This document shows positions 17,012 through 26,170 of a stretch of DNA of 64,000 bases, in pieces. How positions within the stretch are numbered: the first letter of the stretch is position 1; every line of letters begins with the position of its first letter. Source of the DNA: Clostridioides sp. (GTDB taxonomy: Bacteria; Bacillota; Clostridia; Peptostreptococcales; Peptostreptococcaceae); NCBI GenBank assembly GCA_031261505.1, contig JAISJN010000015.1, forward strand, positions 62,001 to 126,000. Reading direction: 5' to 3'. The translations under genes and the position numbers were made by a program. Under the pieces are notes generated by a model, which saw only the letters and a list, made by a program, of their open reading frames with translations, searched no databases and was not told where the DNA came from.

Positions 17012-18940
17012 ATGGATAAGAAGTTACCAAAAGAGGCATTCGGTGGAATAGCTGGAAAAGATTATGTGCCTTATGTAACTGACAAGTCAAGAGTTGGTGG
17101 AAACATCGCAGTACTTATAATGGGTCTTATATTAGCAGCAGTATTCGGCGCATCTACAGCTTACTCAGGAATGAAGGCTGGTTTAACAGTTGCAGCTGGG
17201 ATACCAGGAGCAATATTAGGTGCAGGTATGATAGGTGCATTTGCAAAAGACAAAGGAATATTAGGACAAAACTTAATACAAGGTATGGCGAGTGCTGGTG
17301 AATCTGTAGCCAGTGGAGCAATCTTCGTTTTACCGTCAGTACTACTTATTGGTGCTAAGATATCTTTCGTAGAAGGTTTAGTAGTAGGAGTAGGCGGATG
17401 CTTATTCGGTATAGGTGTAGCCTCATTAGTACACAACTACTTAATAGTTGAAGAACACGGTAATCTTATGTACCCAGAATCAATGGCTATATCAGAAACA
17501 TTAGTTGCATCTGATACAGGTGGGGATTCACTTAAATACATGGGTTATGGATTCGGTATAGGTGGAATAATAACTTTAATAACTGGATCAGTTTTAGGTC
17601 TTGTTAACAATGTTGTAAGTTACCTAGGAGAAAGCTATTATAAATTTAGATTCCAAGTAGAAGTTAACCCTCTACTATTAGGAATAGGATTTATAGTTGG
17701 TCTAGATATATCACTTACAATGTTTGCAGGTGCAATACTAGCAAACTTTGGTATAGCACCACTTATAGGATACTTTGCAGACATGGCTAAAGGTTCTTCT
17801 GAAGTTTGGAATGCAGCTGGAAGTCCAATAAATGCAATGGATGCTAATACAATAGTTGGTTCATATGTTAAATATATAGGTGCAGGTATGATGCTTTACG
17901 GTGGACTTATCGGAGCTATAAAACTTATACCAGTAATAGTAGCATCAATAAAAGAAACTTTAAAAGCTTCTGGTGGAGAAGGCGAATCAAGCGGTTCTCA
18001 ACAGATGATAATATTAGCAGTTGGTGTCGTACTAGCATTAATAGGTGCATTTATGATATCAGGTGGTAACGTTGTAATGGCAATAGTAGGTGCAATAGCA
18101 TCACTTATACTAATGTTACTATTCGTTATAGTTGCTGGTCGTTTAACAGGTACAATAGGTACTTCAAACCTTCCAGTTTCAGGTATGACAATAGCATCAA
18201 TAGTTGTTGTAACTATCATATTCAAAGCAATGGGATGGGAAGATGCAGCATCTAATAAATCATTATTGATGTTTGGTACACTTATAGTTATAGCAATAGC
18301 AGTAGCTGGTGGATATATGCAATCTCAAAAAGTTACTTTCATAATTGGTGGTAGCAAAAAAGAAATGCAAAAATTCTTCTCAATAGCTACAGTACTAGGT
18401 GTTATAGTAGTTGTAGGTGTTATAGTAATACTTTCAGACAAACTTGCCGTAACTGGAGCTGATGCACAATTCGGTCTTCCACAGGCAAACTTAATGGCAA
18501 CACTTACTTCAGGTATAATGACAGGAAGTCTTCCATGGGTAATGATATTCGTAGGTGTATTTATGGCGATAGTTCTTCAATTCGTAAACCTACCAATAAT
18601 GACATTCGCTATAGGATTCTACCTACCAATATCTACTACAAGTATAATACTAGTAGGTGCTTTAATAAGAGTATTGGTTGAAAAAACTGCTAAGACAGAA
18701 GGACTTAAAGAAGCTAGAGTATCTAACGGTATCAGTTTATCTTCTGGTCTAGTTGCAGGTGGATCAATAATAGGTCTTATAGGTATAATACTACAGGTAA
18801 CTGGTGTTATAAAACTTAAAGAACTAGCAGGATTTGCAGCTGGTAATGGAGTAGCTCTTATATTACTAGCCTTCCTAGTAATAGTTACAACTATTGTTGT
18901 AATGTCTTCTAAGGAAGTTAAACACAGCAATGAAAACTAA
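17012..18940 (+). CDS. OPT-family oligopeptide/metal-chelate transporter
   Basis: Large polytopic membrane protein (642 aa, about 14-16 helices) of the oligopeptide transporter (OPT/YSL) family, proton-coupled importers of peptides or metal-chelator complexes. The N-terminal NIAVLIMGLILAAVFGASTAYSGMKAGLTVAAGIPGAILG matches the bacterial OPT signature, followed by NLIQGMASAGESVASGAIFVLPS and EEHGNLMYPESMAISETL. ATG 17012 has AAGGAG 8 bases upstream; the in-frame GTG at 17003 overlaps that site. It overlaps the PqqD-like gene by 11 bases, so the two are translated together. Substrate is unknown. Confidence 0.9.
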   Translation: MDKKLPKEAFGGIAGKDYVPYVTDKSRVGGNIAVLIMGLILAAVFGASTAYSGMKAGLTVAAGIPGAILGAGMIGAFAKDKGILGQNLIQGMASAGESVASGAIFVLPSVLLIGAKISFVEGLVVGVGGCLFGIGVASLVHNYLIVEEHGNLMYPESMAISETLVASDTGGDSLKYMGYGFGIGGIITLITGSVLGLVNNVVSYLGESYYKFRFQVEVNPLLLGIGFIVGLDISLTMFAGAILANFGIAPLIGYFADMAKGSSEVWNAAGSPINAMDANTIVGSYVKYIGAGMMLYGGLIGAIKLIPVIVASIKETLKASGGEGESSGSQQMIILAVGVVLALIGAFMISGGNVVMAIVGAIASLILMLLFVIVAGRLTGTIGTSNLPVSGMTIASIVVVTIIFKAMGWEDAASNKSLLMFGTLIVIAIAVAGGYMQSQKVTFIIGGSKKEMQKFFSIATVLGVIVVVGVIVILSDKLAVTGADAQFGLPQANLMATLTSGIMTGSLPWVMIFVGVFMAIVLQFVNLPIMTFAIGFYLPISTTSIILVGALIRVLVEKTAKTEGLKEARVSNGISLSSGLVAGGSIIGLIGIILQVTGVIKLKELAGFAAGNGVALILLAFLVIVTTIVVMSSKEVKHSNEN

Positions 18941-19361
18941 GAAAAATAATACTAATACGACTACGAATGAAGATATTCTAAGTATTGTATATAAGATTGT
19001 AGACGATTTAGAATACGATGTAGCAGAAGATGGAATAGTAACCGTAATGAAGAGACAGGACCACTGGGTTCAGAATCTATTCAGGAAGTTCCATTTCAGA
19101 ATACCTGAGATAACTCGTATATCTATGGATGAGTACGGAAGTTTCTTATTCAATAGAATAGATGGTAAGCGAACAGTGAAGGAACTCGGAGAACTTATGT
19201 ATGAAGAGTTTGGTGAAGACGCAAATCCATTATATGAGAGAATATTGGTATTTCTAAATCATATAGACGTCAATGCGGAATACATCTATATAGTTGACGA
19301 TGGCAAGGTGGAAGGCGATAAACCAGAAGCTGAGACTGAATTGACTTCAGATGATGAGTAA
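18930..19361 (+). CDS. PqqD-like (RRE-fold) protein coupled to the OPT transporter
   Basis: A 143-aa protein whose middle part (RIPEITRISMDEYGSFLFNRIDGKRTVKELGELMYEEFGEDANPLYERILVFLNHI) matches the PqqD winged-helix family. In RiPP pathways this fold binds precursor peptides (RRE). Here no radical-SAM enzyme, precursor or peptidase is adjacent; the gene overlaps the OPT transporter by 11 bases. The N-terminus is polar and the C-terminus acidic (GDKPEAETELTSDDE). A role in binding a peptide cargo or controlling the transporter is an inference from the coupling. A strong terminator follows. Confidence 0.75.
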   Translation: MKTKKNNTNTTTNEDILSIVYKIVDDLEYDVAEDGIVTVMKRQDHWVQNLFRKFHFRIPEITRISMDEYGSFLFNRIDGKRTVKELGELMYEEFGEDANPLYERILVFLNHIDVNAEYIYIVDDGKVEGDKPEAETELTSDDE

Positions 19362-19391
19362 TTCGGAAAAGTAAATAGTATTCGTAGATAT

Positions 19392-19428
19392 GAAACAGGC
19401 TGTTGCATTTGCAACAGCCTGTTTCTTT
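19392..19428 (+). terminator. Terminator after OPT-pqqD-like operon
   Basis: GAAACAGGCTGTTGCA (19392-19407) and TGCAACAGCCTGTTTC (19410-19425) form a long perfect stem, followed by TTT. It also faces the convergent polymerase IV gene. Confidence 0.9.
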
Positions 19429-19522
19429 AAATTTATTAAATCACATCTCAAGTTATGTTCAAATCGACCACCACTGAATCATCATCACAAGCAATGCAGC
19501 ATTATTTTATTTCAGTGTGGAT

Positions 19523-20761
19523 TTACTTTTTGAAGGATGTCATATGAATCATATCTTCCTCGTGTTCATCGTAGACGAGTGTAGGATCGGTCATAGCTAC
19601 AGCCCTCTTGATATATTCATTCCCGTACTTAGCCCTTATAGAATCTATCGTCTTGTCGAGTTTTTCCTGCTTTTGTATATCCTCAAAATGCGAGTCAAAG
19701 GAAAGCTGGGTGCAGTCCATAGGCATTAAGTTAGTAACTCTGACGCCAATCATCCTGACTGGTCTAAACGGTTTATGATGTAGTTTAAACAATTCAAATG
19801 CCTTTTCAAATATTTCATTTGTACAACAACAAGGAGTTCCGAGGTCACCCTGTCTATCGTAGGATTCGAAGTTTGTATCCTTCACGGTTATCTGCACTAC
19901 TTTACCATTTAAATTTTGCTTTCTGAGTCTTTCGGTTACGCTTTCCACCAATTGGTACAGGACAATCTTTATATCGTCGTAGGTATCGAGTGATTTAGTA
20001 GGAGTAGTCGAGTTGCCTATACTTTTAACTGGAGACTTGTAATCTTCGACATTTACTGGAGAGCTATCGTATCCATTAGCGAATTGCCAAAGGTCGACTC
20101 CCCTCTTGCCAAATATCTTCTTCATAAAAGACTCAGGTGTATTGGCTATATCTCCAATGGTGAGTATATTGTGTTTTTGTAAGGTCTTTGTAGTTGCCCT
20201 ACCAACGTTTAACAGCTCGTTGGCATTTAAATGCCAGATCTTTTCCTTGAAATTTTCTCTAGACAGGACGGTAGTAGCATCTGGTTTTTTTAGGTCACTT
20301 CCGAGTTTTGCAAATATCTTATTGAAACTTACGCCTATGGATACCGTCAGTCCTAGTTCATTTCTAATTCTAGACCTTATCTCGTTGGCAATTGTCTCGC
20401 CATCGCCAAATAGAGCAGTGCTCTCAGTGACGTCTAGCCAGCATTCATCCATACCAAACCTTTCGATACGGTCCGTATAGTCGCTGTAGATTTTGATGGC
20501 TTTCTTTGAGTAAGCTATATATCTGTCAAAATGTGAAGGCACGATTATTAAATGTGGACATTTTTTCTTAGCCGACAGTATAGGTTCGCCGGTCTTTATG
20601 TTGAATTCCCTAGCTGGGTAGTTTTTTGAAAGAACTATTCCAAGATTTTTTTCTGTGCTGCTCCCAACCACAAATGGTTTGTCTACAATCTCTGGATAGT
20701 ACAGGGATTCGACTGTAGCGTAGAAATTGTTCATGTCTGAATGTAGTATTATTCTATCCAA
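19523..20761 (-). CDS. dinB: DNA polymerase IV (Y-family translesion polymerase)
   Basis: Y-family DNA polymerase (412 aa) for translesion synthesis. The catalytic residues are present: Asp9 in LHSDMNNFYATVE (Phe13/Tyr14 steric gate region) and the acidic pair in FGMDECWLDVT at about 103-110. GVSFNKIFAKLGSDLKKPDAT, the helix-hairpin-helix region VGRATTKTLQKHNILTIGDIA, and a little-finger domain follow. A beta-clamp-binding-like QLSFD occurs at about 345. The extended C-terminus (ending EHEEDMIHMTSFKK) is longer than in E. coli DinB (about 350 aa). Monocistronic; no LexA box was recognised at its promoter. Confidence 0.92.
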   Translation of the reverse strand: MDRIILHSDMNNFYATVESLYYPEIVDKPFVVGSSTEKNLGIVLSKNYPAREFNIKTGEPILSAKKKCPHLIIVPSHFDRYIAYSKKAIKIYSDYTDRIERFGMDECWLDVTESTALFGDGETIANEIRSRIRNELGLTVSIGVSFNKIFAKLGSDLKKPDATTVLSRENFKEKIWHLNANELLNVGRATTKTLQKHNILTIGDIANTPESFMKKIFGKRGVDLWQFANGYDSSPVNVEDYKSPVKSIGNSTTPTKSLDTYDDIKIVLYQLVESVTERLRKQNLNGKVVQITVKDTNFESYDRQGDLGTPCCCTNEIFEKAFELFKLHHKPFRPVRMIGVRVTNLMPMDCTQLSFDSHFEDIQKQEKLDKTIDSIRAKYGNEYIKRAVAMTDPTLVYDEHEEDMIHMTSFKK

Positions 20762-20837
20762 GATATCACCTCTATTCGAAGTTTAAATTTAACATAATTA
20801 TATCATAGTTTAAGGTGGTTGTACCTCGTTTTGATGT

Positions 20838-20883
20838 TATAATTAACGTGATAAAAAAGTTATCACATAAAGTTATCACATAA
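20838..20883 (+). promoter_or_regulatory. Promoter region of the methyltransferase gene with direct and inverted repeats
   Basis: A TATAAT (20838-20843) is followed by the inverted repeat GTGATAA-AAAAG-TTATCAC (20849-20867) and a 13-bp tandem direct repeat AGTTATCACATAA (20858-20870, 20871-20883). Repeats placed just after a -10 suggest a repressor site; the -35 is weak. Confidence 0.5.
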
Positions 20884-20971
20884 ATAGTGAGGTGGAACTT
20901 TCATTTCAGTTGTGGCATACCAGGCTGAAATGGATAAATCAGTATTTAATTTGTTATTGAGAGGTGTTACC

Positions 20972-21580
20972 GTGGGAAATGTTTTTATGTACAAAACCGA
21001 AATTGGATGGATTGGAATTACAGATAATGGCTCGGCAATAACATCCATAAAATTTGAAAAGTCATTGGATTTGCAGAGATTTAAGCTCGAAGAACAAATG
21101 TCTGTAAATGCGAAAACAGAAATTGGTAAAGATGGATTAAGAGATATACAAACTCAGAAAATCACTCAATCGTCAAAGAGTGAGGAGAGTGAGGAGATAA
21201 AGGTTTTTGAGAGCGAGTTGATTAAAAATGCTTATATACAGCTTTGCGAGTACCTAGCTGGCCACAGAAAAGAGTTAGACTTTCCAATAGATCCAAGTGG
21301 AACAGAGTTTCAGTGTAGAGTTTGGAATGCCTTGAGGTCAATCCCATATGGAGAGACCATGAGCTATAGTGAAATTGCACAGACGCTTGGAAATAAAAAA
21401 GCGTGCAGGGCAGTTGGTATGGCGAACAATAAAAATCCAATACCGATTGTAATACCATGCCATAGAGTTATAGGAAGCGATGGAAAGTTGGTTGGATACG
21501 CTGGGGGTCTAGAAGTAAAACAATTGCTTCTAGATTTAGAAAAAAGGGAGAGTGCAGATAAGGCGAAAGCACCTAAGTGA
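20972..21580 (+). CDS. ogt: Methylated-DNA--protein-cysteine S-methyltransferase
   Basis: Removes alkyl groups from O6-alkylguanine by suicide transfer to its own cysteine. The active site PCHRV (Cys163) is intact, followed by GYAGGLEVKQLLLDLE; the helix-turn-helix region MSYSEIAQTLGNKKACRAVGMA (with the Arg finger) precedes it. The GTG at 20972 is chosen because GAGGTG lies 5 bases upstream and the product then begins close to the family-typical MYKTEIGWIGI. An upstream in-frame GTG at 20912 lies inside a hairpin (CATTTCAG...CTGAAATG). A 45-residue polar, Lys/Glu/Ser-rich insert separates the N-terminal and catalytic domains. Confidence 0.9.
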   Translation: MGNVFMYKTEIGWIGITDNGSAITSIKFEKSLDLQRFKLEEQMSVNAKTEIGKDGLRDIQTQKITQSSKSEESEEIKVFESELIKNAYIQLCEYLAGHRKELDFPIDPSGTEFQCRVWNALRSIPYGETMSYSEIAQTLGNKKACRAVGMANNKNPIPIVIPCHRVIGSDGKLVGYAGGLEVKQLLLDLEKRESADKAKAPK

Positions 21581-21658
21581 TAAAGCAAAAAATAAATATG
21601 ATTTTGGAAAGCAATAAATTTAGATTGTGTTAAATATAATTTAATACTTTAGAATGCG

Positions 21659-21687
21659 TTGACAAAATTTGCGAAGAATAATATACT
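21659..21687 (+). promoter_or_regulatory. Promoter of the M-box/mgtA transcript
   Basis: Consensus -35 TTGACA (21659-21664), exactly 17-base spacer, -10 TATACT (21682-21687), about 25 bases before the riboswitch begins. ATATACT-AAAG-AGTATAT overlaps the -10. Confidence 0.85.
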
Positions 21688-21707
21688 AAAGAGTATATGA
21701 AATGAAT

Positions 21708-21875
21708 AATTCGGTAGGTGAGGCTACCACAGGGATACGGGTTGCTGCCGCGAAATAGTGGAGACACTATGAGAAGGTCAACAGGTCATGTCGAATAGAA
21801 GGCATAATCTAATGCAATTACATTGCCCTGTGAAGCTAAAGCTTGAACGGTGAAGGCGACAGAGTCGTTTTTTAT
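21708..21875 (+). promoter_or_regulatory. M-box (ykoK leader) magnesium riboswitch
   Basis: The conserved M-box segments are recognisable in order: GGTGAGGCTACC, ATACGGGTTGCTGCCGC, GAAA, a GGAGACACTATGAG segment, AAGGTCAACAGG, and later GCTAAAGCTTGAACGGTGAA. A short GCGAC/GTCGT hairpin with a T-run ends the element at about 21873. Downstream lies mgtA, a Mg2+ transporter, the expected target. In this class high Mg2+ stabilises the aptamer and terminates transcription. Confidence 0.88.
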
Positions 21876-21886
21876 AGAGGAACTAT

Positions 21887-21924
21887 ATCCTCGTCACTGC
21901 TTGTGCTTTGGCGAGGATTTTTTA
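21887..21924 (+). terminator. Terminator of the M-box expression platform
   Basis: ATCCTCG (21887-21893) pairs with CGAGGAT (21912-21918), followed by six Ts. It lies just after the M-box, so it is the likely regulated terminator or part of it. Confidence 0.8.
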
Positions 21925-22069
21925 ATTGCAGGCGGATTATTCAATTTTAAAAGAGAATGCATTTTAAGAAAGATTTGATTCAAAAAAAGATTGCATTTAA
22001 AAAATACAAAAGCAACTTCAAGCTAGGATAGGTTGAGGAAAAATACAAAAATATGGAGGTGAGAATACA

Positions 22070-22228
22070 ATGGACCCTGGAAGTCGTAGAGGCATAAAAT
22101 TACAGAGAAGAAGTAGAGTGAAGATCGAAACCGAAGCTATTCCTCGGTCGGTGTTCTCGCCGATTATATATCAAGTTAAAAGGCAATTCAATTCTTTAGT
22201 GCTGGTGGTTGTACCTACACTGAAATGA
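22070..22228 (+). CDS. Small basic ORF (52 aa) between M-box and mgtA
   Basis: ATG at 22070 preceded by a strong GGAGGTGAG (22055-22063), running 52 codons to TGA at 22228. The peptide is very basic at its N-terminus (RRGIKLQRRSRVKIE) and becomes hydrophobic at its C-terminus (SLVLVVVPTLK). It lies on the mgtA leader, after the riboswitch and about 200 bases before mgtA. The last 40 bases coincide with an inverted partial copy of the dispersed repeat, so the 3' end may be adventitious. It could be a leader peptide of mgtA or a small regulatory protein; no family is recognised. Confidence 0.45.
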   Translation: MDPGSRRGIKLQRRSRVKIETEAIPRSVFSPIIYQVKRQFNSLVLVVVPTLK

Positions 22229-22306
22229 GAACGTACAAAAGCTAATCATACACGGTAAATAGTCGACAAAATACTTCTGAATCGTTTTTATGTCATTACA
22301 GATAAT

Positions 22307-22405
22307 AACTTGAGATAAATATCCACTACCTGAATGGGTGGCGTGATAAATCTCATTTCGGTGTGGCAACAATCCAACACTGAAGAGTTTAATCATCATT
22401 TAATC
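22307..22405 (+). repeat. Dispersed structured intergenic repeat, copy C
   Basis: AACTTGAGATAAAT ... GGGTGGCGTGATAAATCTCATTTCGGTGTGG, second stem CGGTGTGG/CCAACACTG, and terminal AATCATCATTTAA. It lies directly upstream of the mgtA ribosome site. The second-stem sequence differs from copy D (TGTGGG/CCCACA) yet both pair. Confidence 0.8.
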
Positions 22406-22432
22406 ATGTAATTAAAAGCGAGGAGGTACACA

Positions 22433-25117
22433 ATGACTAAGAGAGAAATGAAAAAAATCGAAAAAATTGAAAAATCTATACCAACAAATAAATTATTAGA
22501 AATAGCCAGAAAACATGTCGATGATGTTCTATTAGAGTTTAACACATCGAAAAGAGGTGTAGCTGACGAGGAAGTTGTAGAGGAAAACAGAGAAAACTAC
22601 GGTGAAAATATAATTTCAAGTGGAGAAAAAGAATCGATATTAAAAAAATTATTTGATGCGTTTATAAATCCATTCACAGTCGTACTATTGATACTCTCAA
22701 TCATTTCATATATAACAGATGTAGTTATGGCAGCACCTGGAGAAAGAGATTACACAGCTGTAGCCATAGTGCTAATAATGGTTACGGTGAGCGGACTATT
22801 GAGATTCGTGCAAGAAGCCAGATCCGGAAATGAAGCTGAAAAACTTAAGGCGATGGTAAAGGTAACTGTAAATATAGAGCGCCAATACATGGGCAAAAAA
22901 GAAATCCCATTAGAAGAGGTTGTAGTTGGAGATATAATCCACCTTTCAGCAGGGGACATGATACCAGCAGATCTCCGAATTATTCAATCAAAGGACTTAT
23001 TCGTAGGACAATCAGCCTTAACTGGGGAAAGCGAGCCAGTTGAAAAACTTCCATACCTAGAAGATGAAGACTGTAAGAATCACCTTGAATGCTCAAACCT
23101 CGCATTTATGGGAAGTAATGTGATAAGCGGTTCAGCCTCGGGTGTTGTTATCTCAGTAGGAGACGATACGGTATTTGGAAAAGTAGCTAAATCAGTGAGC
23201 GAAGCAAAACCAGAGACTAGTTTTGAAAAAGGGGTGAACTCGGTATCCTGGCTATTGATTAGATTCATGTCTTGCATGGTTCCAGTAGTATTTTTTGTAA
23301 ATGGATTTACTAAGGGAGATTGGATGCAGGCGTTCCTATTTGCACTTTCGGTTGCAGTAGGTCTAACTCCTGAGATGTTGCCTATGATTGTGACTACAAA
23401 CCTTGCAAAGGGCGCAGTCAAGATGTCTAAGCAAAAGACGGTAATAAAGAATTTAAATTCAATACAGAACTTCGGAGCTATGGACATCCTTTGTACAGAT
23501 AAGACAGGTACACTCACTCAGGATAAGGTGGTACTCGAATACCACCTAGATATCCATGGAAATACGGACGACAGGATACTCAGACACGCATTCTTAAATA
23601 GCCACTACCAGACAGGTCTAAAAAATCTTATGGATATAGCCATACTAGAGCATTCAGAGGACTTTGGATTTGACGAGTTGACAAGCAAGTACACAAAGGT
23701 GGACGAAATACCATTTGACTTCAATAGAAGAAGAATGAGTGTAGTTATCAGGGATAAGAACGCAAAATCTCAGATGATAACGAAGGGTGCTGTTGAAGAA
23801 ATGCTAAGTATAAGCACTTGGGCGGAGTACAGAGGTCAGGTAGTAGAACTTACAAAAGATATAAAATCGGAAATACTATCTACTGTAGATCGTTTAAACC
23901 GAGATGGAATGAGGGTCATAGGAGTTGCTCAAAAGACAAATCCATCTACAGAGGGTTTATTTGGAATAGATGACGAATCTGATATGGTTCTTATGGGATA
24001 CTTAGCGTTTTTAGACCCACCAAAGGAAACTACAGAAGCGGCAATCATAGCCCTAAATAACCACGGAGTCGATGTAAAGGTGTTGACTGGCGATAATGAT
24101 GCAGTTACAAGGGCAATATGCAAACAAGTCGGACTGGAAGTGGATAATTTACTATTGGGTTCAGATATAGAAGAGATGACTGAGGCAGAATTATCAGAGG
24201 TAGTTGAAAAGACTACAGTGTTTGCAAAACTTTCACCAATGCAAAAGGTTAAGATAGTGAAGGTGTTAAGGGAAAATGGGCATACGGTAGGATTCATGGG
24301 AGACGGTATCAACGATGCAGCTGCAATGAAGGAATCCGACGTAGGAATATCAGTGGATACAGCGGTGGATATAGCTAAGGAATCGGCGGATATAATCCTA
24401 TTAGAAAAGGATCTGACAGTCCTAGAGCAAGGTGTAATCGAGGGTAGAAGGACTTTTGCAAATATAGTGAAATACATCAAGATGACCACAAGTTCTAACT
24501 TTGGTAATATGTTCTCGATATTGGTTGCGAGTGCCTTCTTGCCATTCTTACCTATGATACCAATTCAGATATTGGTACTGAATTTGATTTATGATATCTC
24601 GTGTATATCAATGCCATGGGACAATGTGGATGAAGAATATATATTGAAACCAAGAAATTGGGATACATCATCTATGAGTAAGTTTATGGTATGGATAGGA
24701 CCAACTAGCTCGGTGTTTGATATAGTGACTTATGCAGTCATGTATTTCGTAATTTGTCCAGCTGTACTAGGAGGTCATTACGGAGCGGCTGGAGTTGATA
24801 AAGAGCTATTTGCAATGTTGTTTACAACAGGTTGGTTTGTTGAATCTATTTGGAGTCAGACTCTTGTCATCCATATGATAAGGACACCAAGGCTACCATT
24901 TATTCATAGTAGGGCATCTATGCAGGTTACGATGTTTACTACACTTGGAATAGTTTTAGGAACAGTACTTCCTTATACTTCATTGGGTGAGGGATTGAGC
25001 ATGTACGCATTACCAGCGTTTTACTTTGCATGGTTGGCTGGGATAATCTTAGGATATATGGTACTTGTAACTATTGTTAAGAAGATTTACATCAGAAGAT
25101 ACGGAGAGTTTTTATAA
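22433..25117 (+). CDS. mgtA: Magnesium-translocating P-type ATPase
   Basis: P-type ATPase (894 aa) that imports Mg2+. It has an N-terminal cation-ATPase region, the actuator domain with TGES, the MgtA/B-type membrane motif [20 protein letters not shown] (in place of PEGL), the phosphorylation site DKTGTLT with Asp356, the nucleotide-binding KGA(V) motif, and the hinge [20 protein letters not shown] at about 622. [21 protein letters not shown] and the C-terminal six-helix region are typical of MgtA. GAGGAGG precedes the ATG. The M-box riboswitch upstream shows control by Mg2+. Confidence 0.96.
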   Translation: MTKREMKKIEKIEKSIPTNKLLEIARKHVDDVLLEFNTSKRGVADEEVVEENRENYGENIISSGEKESILKKLFDAFINPFTVVLLILSIISYITDVVMAAPGERDYTAVAIVLIMVTVSGLLRFVQEARSGNEAEKLKAMVKVTVNIERQYMGKKEIPLEEVVVGDIIHLSAGDMIPADLRIIQSKDLFVGQSALTGESEPVEKLPYLEDEDCKNHLECSNLAFMGSNVISGSASGVVISVGDDTVFGKVAKSVSEAKPETSFEKGVNSVSWLLIRFMSCMVPVVFFVNGFTKGDWMQAFLFALSVAVGLTPEMLPMIVTTNLAKGAVKMSKQKTVIKNLNSIQNFGAMDILCTDKTGTLTQDKVVLEYHLDIHGNTDDRILRHAFLNSHYQTGLKNLMDIAILEHSEDFGFDELTSKYTKVDEIPFDFNRRRMSVVIRDKNAKSQMITKGAVEEMLSISTWAEYRGQVVELTKDIKSEILSTVDRLNRDGMRVIGVAQKTNPSTEGLFGIDDESDMVLMGYLAFLDPPKETTEAAIIALNNHGVDVKVLTGDNDAVTRAICKQVGLEVDNLLLGSDIEEMTEAELSEVVEKTTVFAKLSPMQKVKIVKVLRENGHTVGFMGDGINDAAAMKESDVGISVDTAVDIAKESADIILLEKDLTVLEQGVIEGRRTFANIVKYIKMTTSSNFGNMFSILVASAFLPFLPMIPIQILVLNLIYDISCISMPWDNVDEEYILKPRNWDTSSMSKFMVWIGPTSSVFDIVTYAVMYFVICPAVLGGHYGAAGVDKELFAMLFTTGWFVESIWSQTLVIHMIRTPRLPFIHSRASMQVTMFTTLGIVLGTVLPYTSLGEGLSMYALPAFYFAWLAGIILGYMVLVTIVKKIYIRRYGEFL

Positions 25118-25158
25118 AAATAAAGATAGGCTGTAGACTGTGTAGAAAGATAGAAACA

Positions 25159-25203
25159 AATAAACATATAGAAACATATAGAAACATATAGAAATATAGA
25201 AAA
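25159..25203 (+). repeat. Short tandem repeat, 10-bp unit
   Basis: ACATATAGAA repeated about three and a half times (ACATATAGAA ACATATAGAA ACATATAGAA ATATAG) in the mgtA 3' region; similar AACATA units continue to about 25225. Probably slippage-generated. Confidence 0.7.
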
Positions 25204-25239
25204 GATAAACATAAACATATAGATATAGATAGAATTAGG

Positions 25240-25276
25240 GATGTCCGAGACTGTAATGGTTGAGGGCATCTTTTTC
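25240..25276 (+). terminator. Terminator after mgtA, GATGTCC type
   Basis: GATGTCC (25240-25246) and GGGCATC (25264-25270) followed by TTTTT; same family as other terminators here. Confidence 0.85.
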
Positions 25277-25402
25277 TATGAATAAAATTATGCGCCGCAA
25301 ATTGAATGAAAAATATAAATAACTTATATGATTTCCTTCACGTATTCTATTGTATTGCATATTATAAAGTAGCCGTAAACTTAGAAGAGGGGAGGTATAA
25401 AT

Positions 25403-26170
25403 TTGCAAGGCTTAATAATTAAAGATGACCCAAGATACAATTATGTAGAAGCATACCTAAAGAACCAGGGTGTAACCATAAACGATAGTCTAGATATAAC
25501 CAAGGAACTAGATTTCGTCTTATTCCCATTTAAGGCGGAGGTAGATCAAGAAATTTACAACGGAGCTTTCTTTTCATCTCTAAACTCAAACACCCTAATC
25601 ATATCAGGACTTAGAAAAAGCTATCTAGAGGAAAAATGTAAATTCAACAATCTAAAATACACAGTGTTGATGGAAGACAAGGACGTATCGATAATGAATG
25701 CAATTCCAACATCAGAGGGAGTAATCTCATATATTATTGAAAATACAATCATGCCAGTGTTCGGAAGCAAGATACTGGTAATAGGATATGGAATATGTGG
25801 GAGAGATCTCGGTATGAGGTTGGCAGCGCTGAACGCCGATGTGTATGCACTTGTAAGAAATGACGTCAAAGAGGCGATGGCGATAAGGAGCGGAGTAACA
25901 CCAGTGTATATAGATGAATTAAAAGGACATTCGTTCGATGTGATAGTAAATACAGTGCCAAATAAAATACTATCAAAAGAAGATGTACAGAGGTATAAAG
26001 ACGTGTTGACCATAGATATATCTTCAAAACCACATGGTTTTGATATAGAGTACATCGAAGGAGTCAACGATAAATTTGTAATACTGCCAGGTATACCTAG
26101 CAAGTGTGCAGTGAAATTTGCTGGTGAAATACTTGGGAAAAATATTTACAAGAAGGTGAGCGCATGTTAG
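25403..26170 (+). CDS. dpaA: Dipicolinate synthase subunit A
   Basis: Together with DpaB it converts the dihydrodipicolinate-pathway intermediate to dipicolinic acid in the mother cell during sporulation. The 255-aa protein shows the SpoVFA pattern: an N-terminal domain ending in IPTSEGVISYIIENT, then the Rossmann fold SKILVIGYGICGRDLGMRLAAL and VNTVPNKILSKEDV, and the C-terminal ISSKPHGFD...LPGIPSKCAVKFAGEI. It is slightly shorter than the Bacillus protein (about 295 aa). TTG start with GAGGGGAGG upstream. It overlaps dpaB by 7 bases. Clostridioides carries this pair, whereas many Clostridium species lack it. Confidence 0.9.
   Translation: MQGLIIKDDPRYNYVEAYLKNQGVTINDSLDITKELDFVLFPFKAEVDQEIYNGAFFSSLNSNTLIISGLRKSYLEEKCKFNNLKYTVLMEDKDVSIMNAIPTSEGVISYIIENTIMPVFGSKILVIGYGICGRDLGMRLAALNADVYALVRNDVKEAMAIRSGVTPVYIDELKGHSFDVIVNTVPNKILSKEDVQRYKDVLTIDISSKPHGFDIEYIEGVNDKFVILPGIPSKCAVKFAGEILGKNIYKKVSAC

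Noticed and set aside
25159-25225. A CRISPR array
   Set aside because: The units are 10 bp long and contiguous without spacers.
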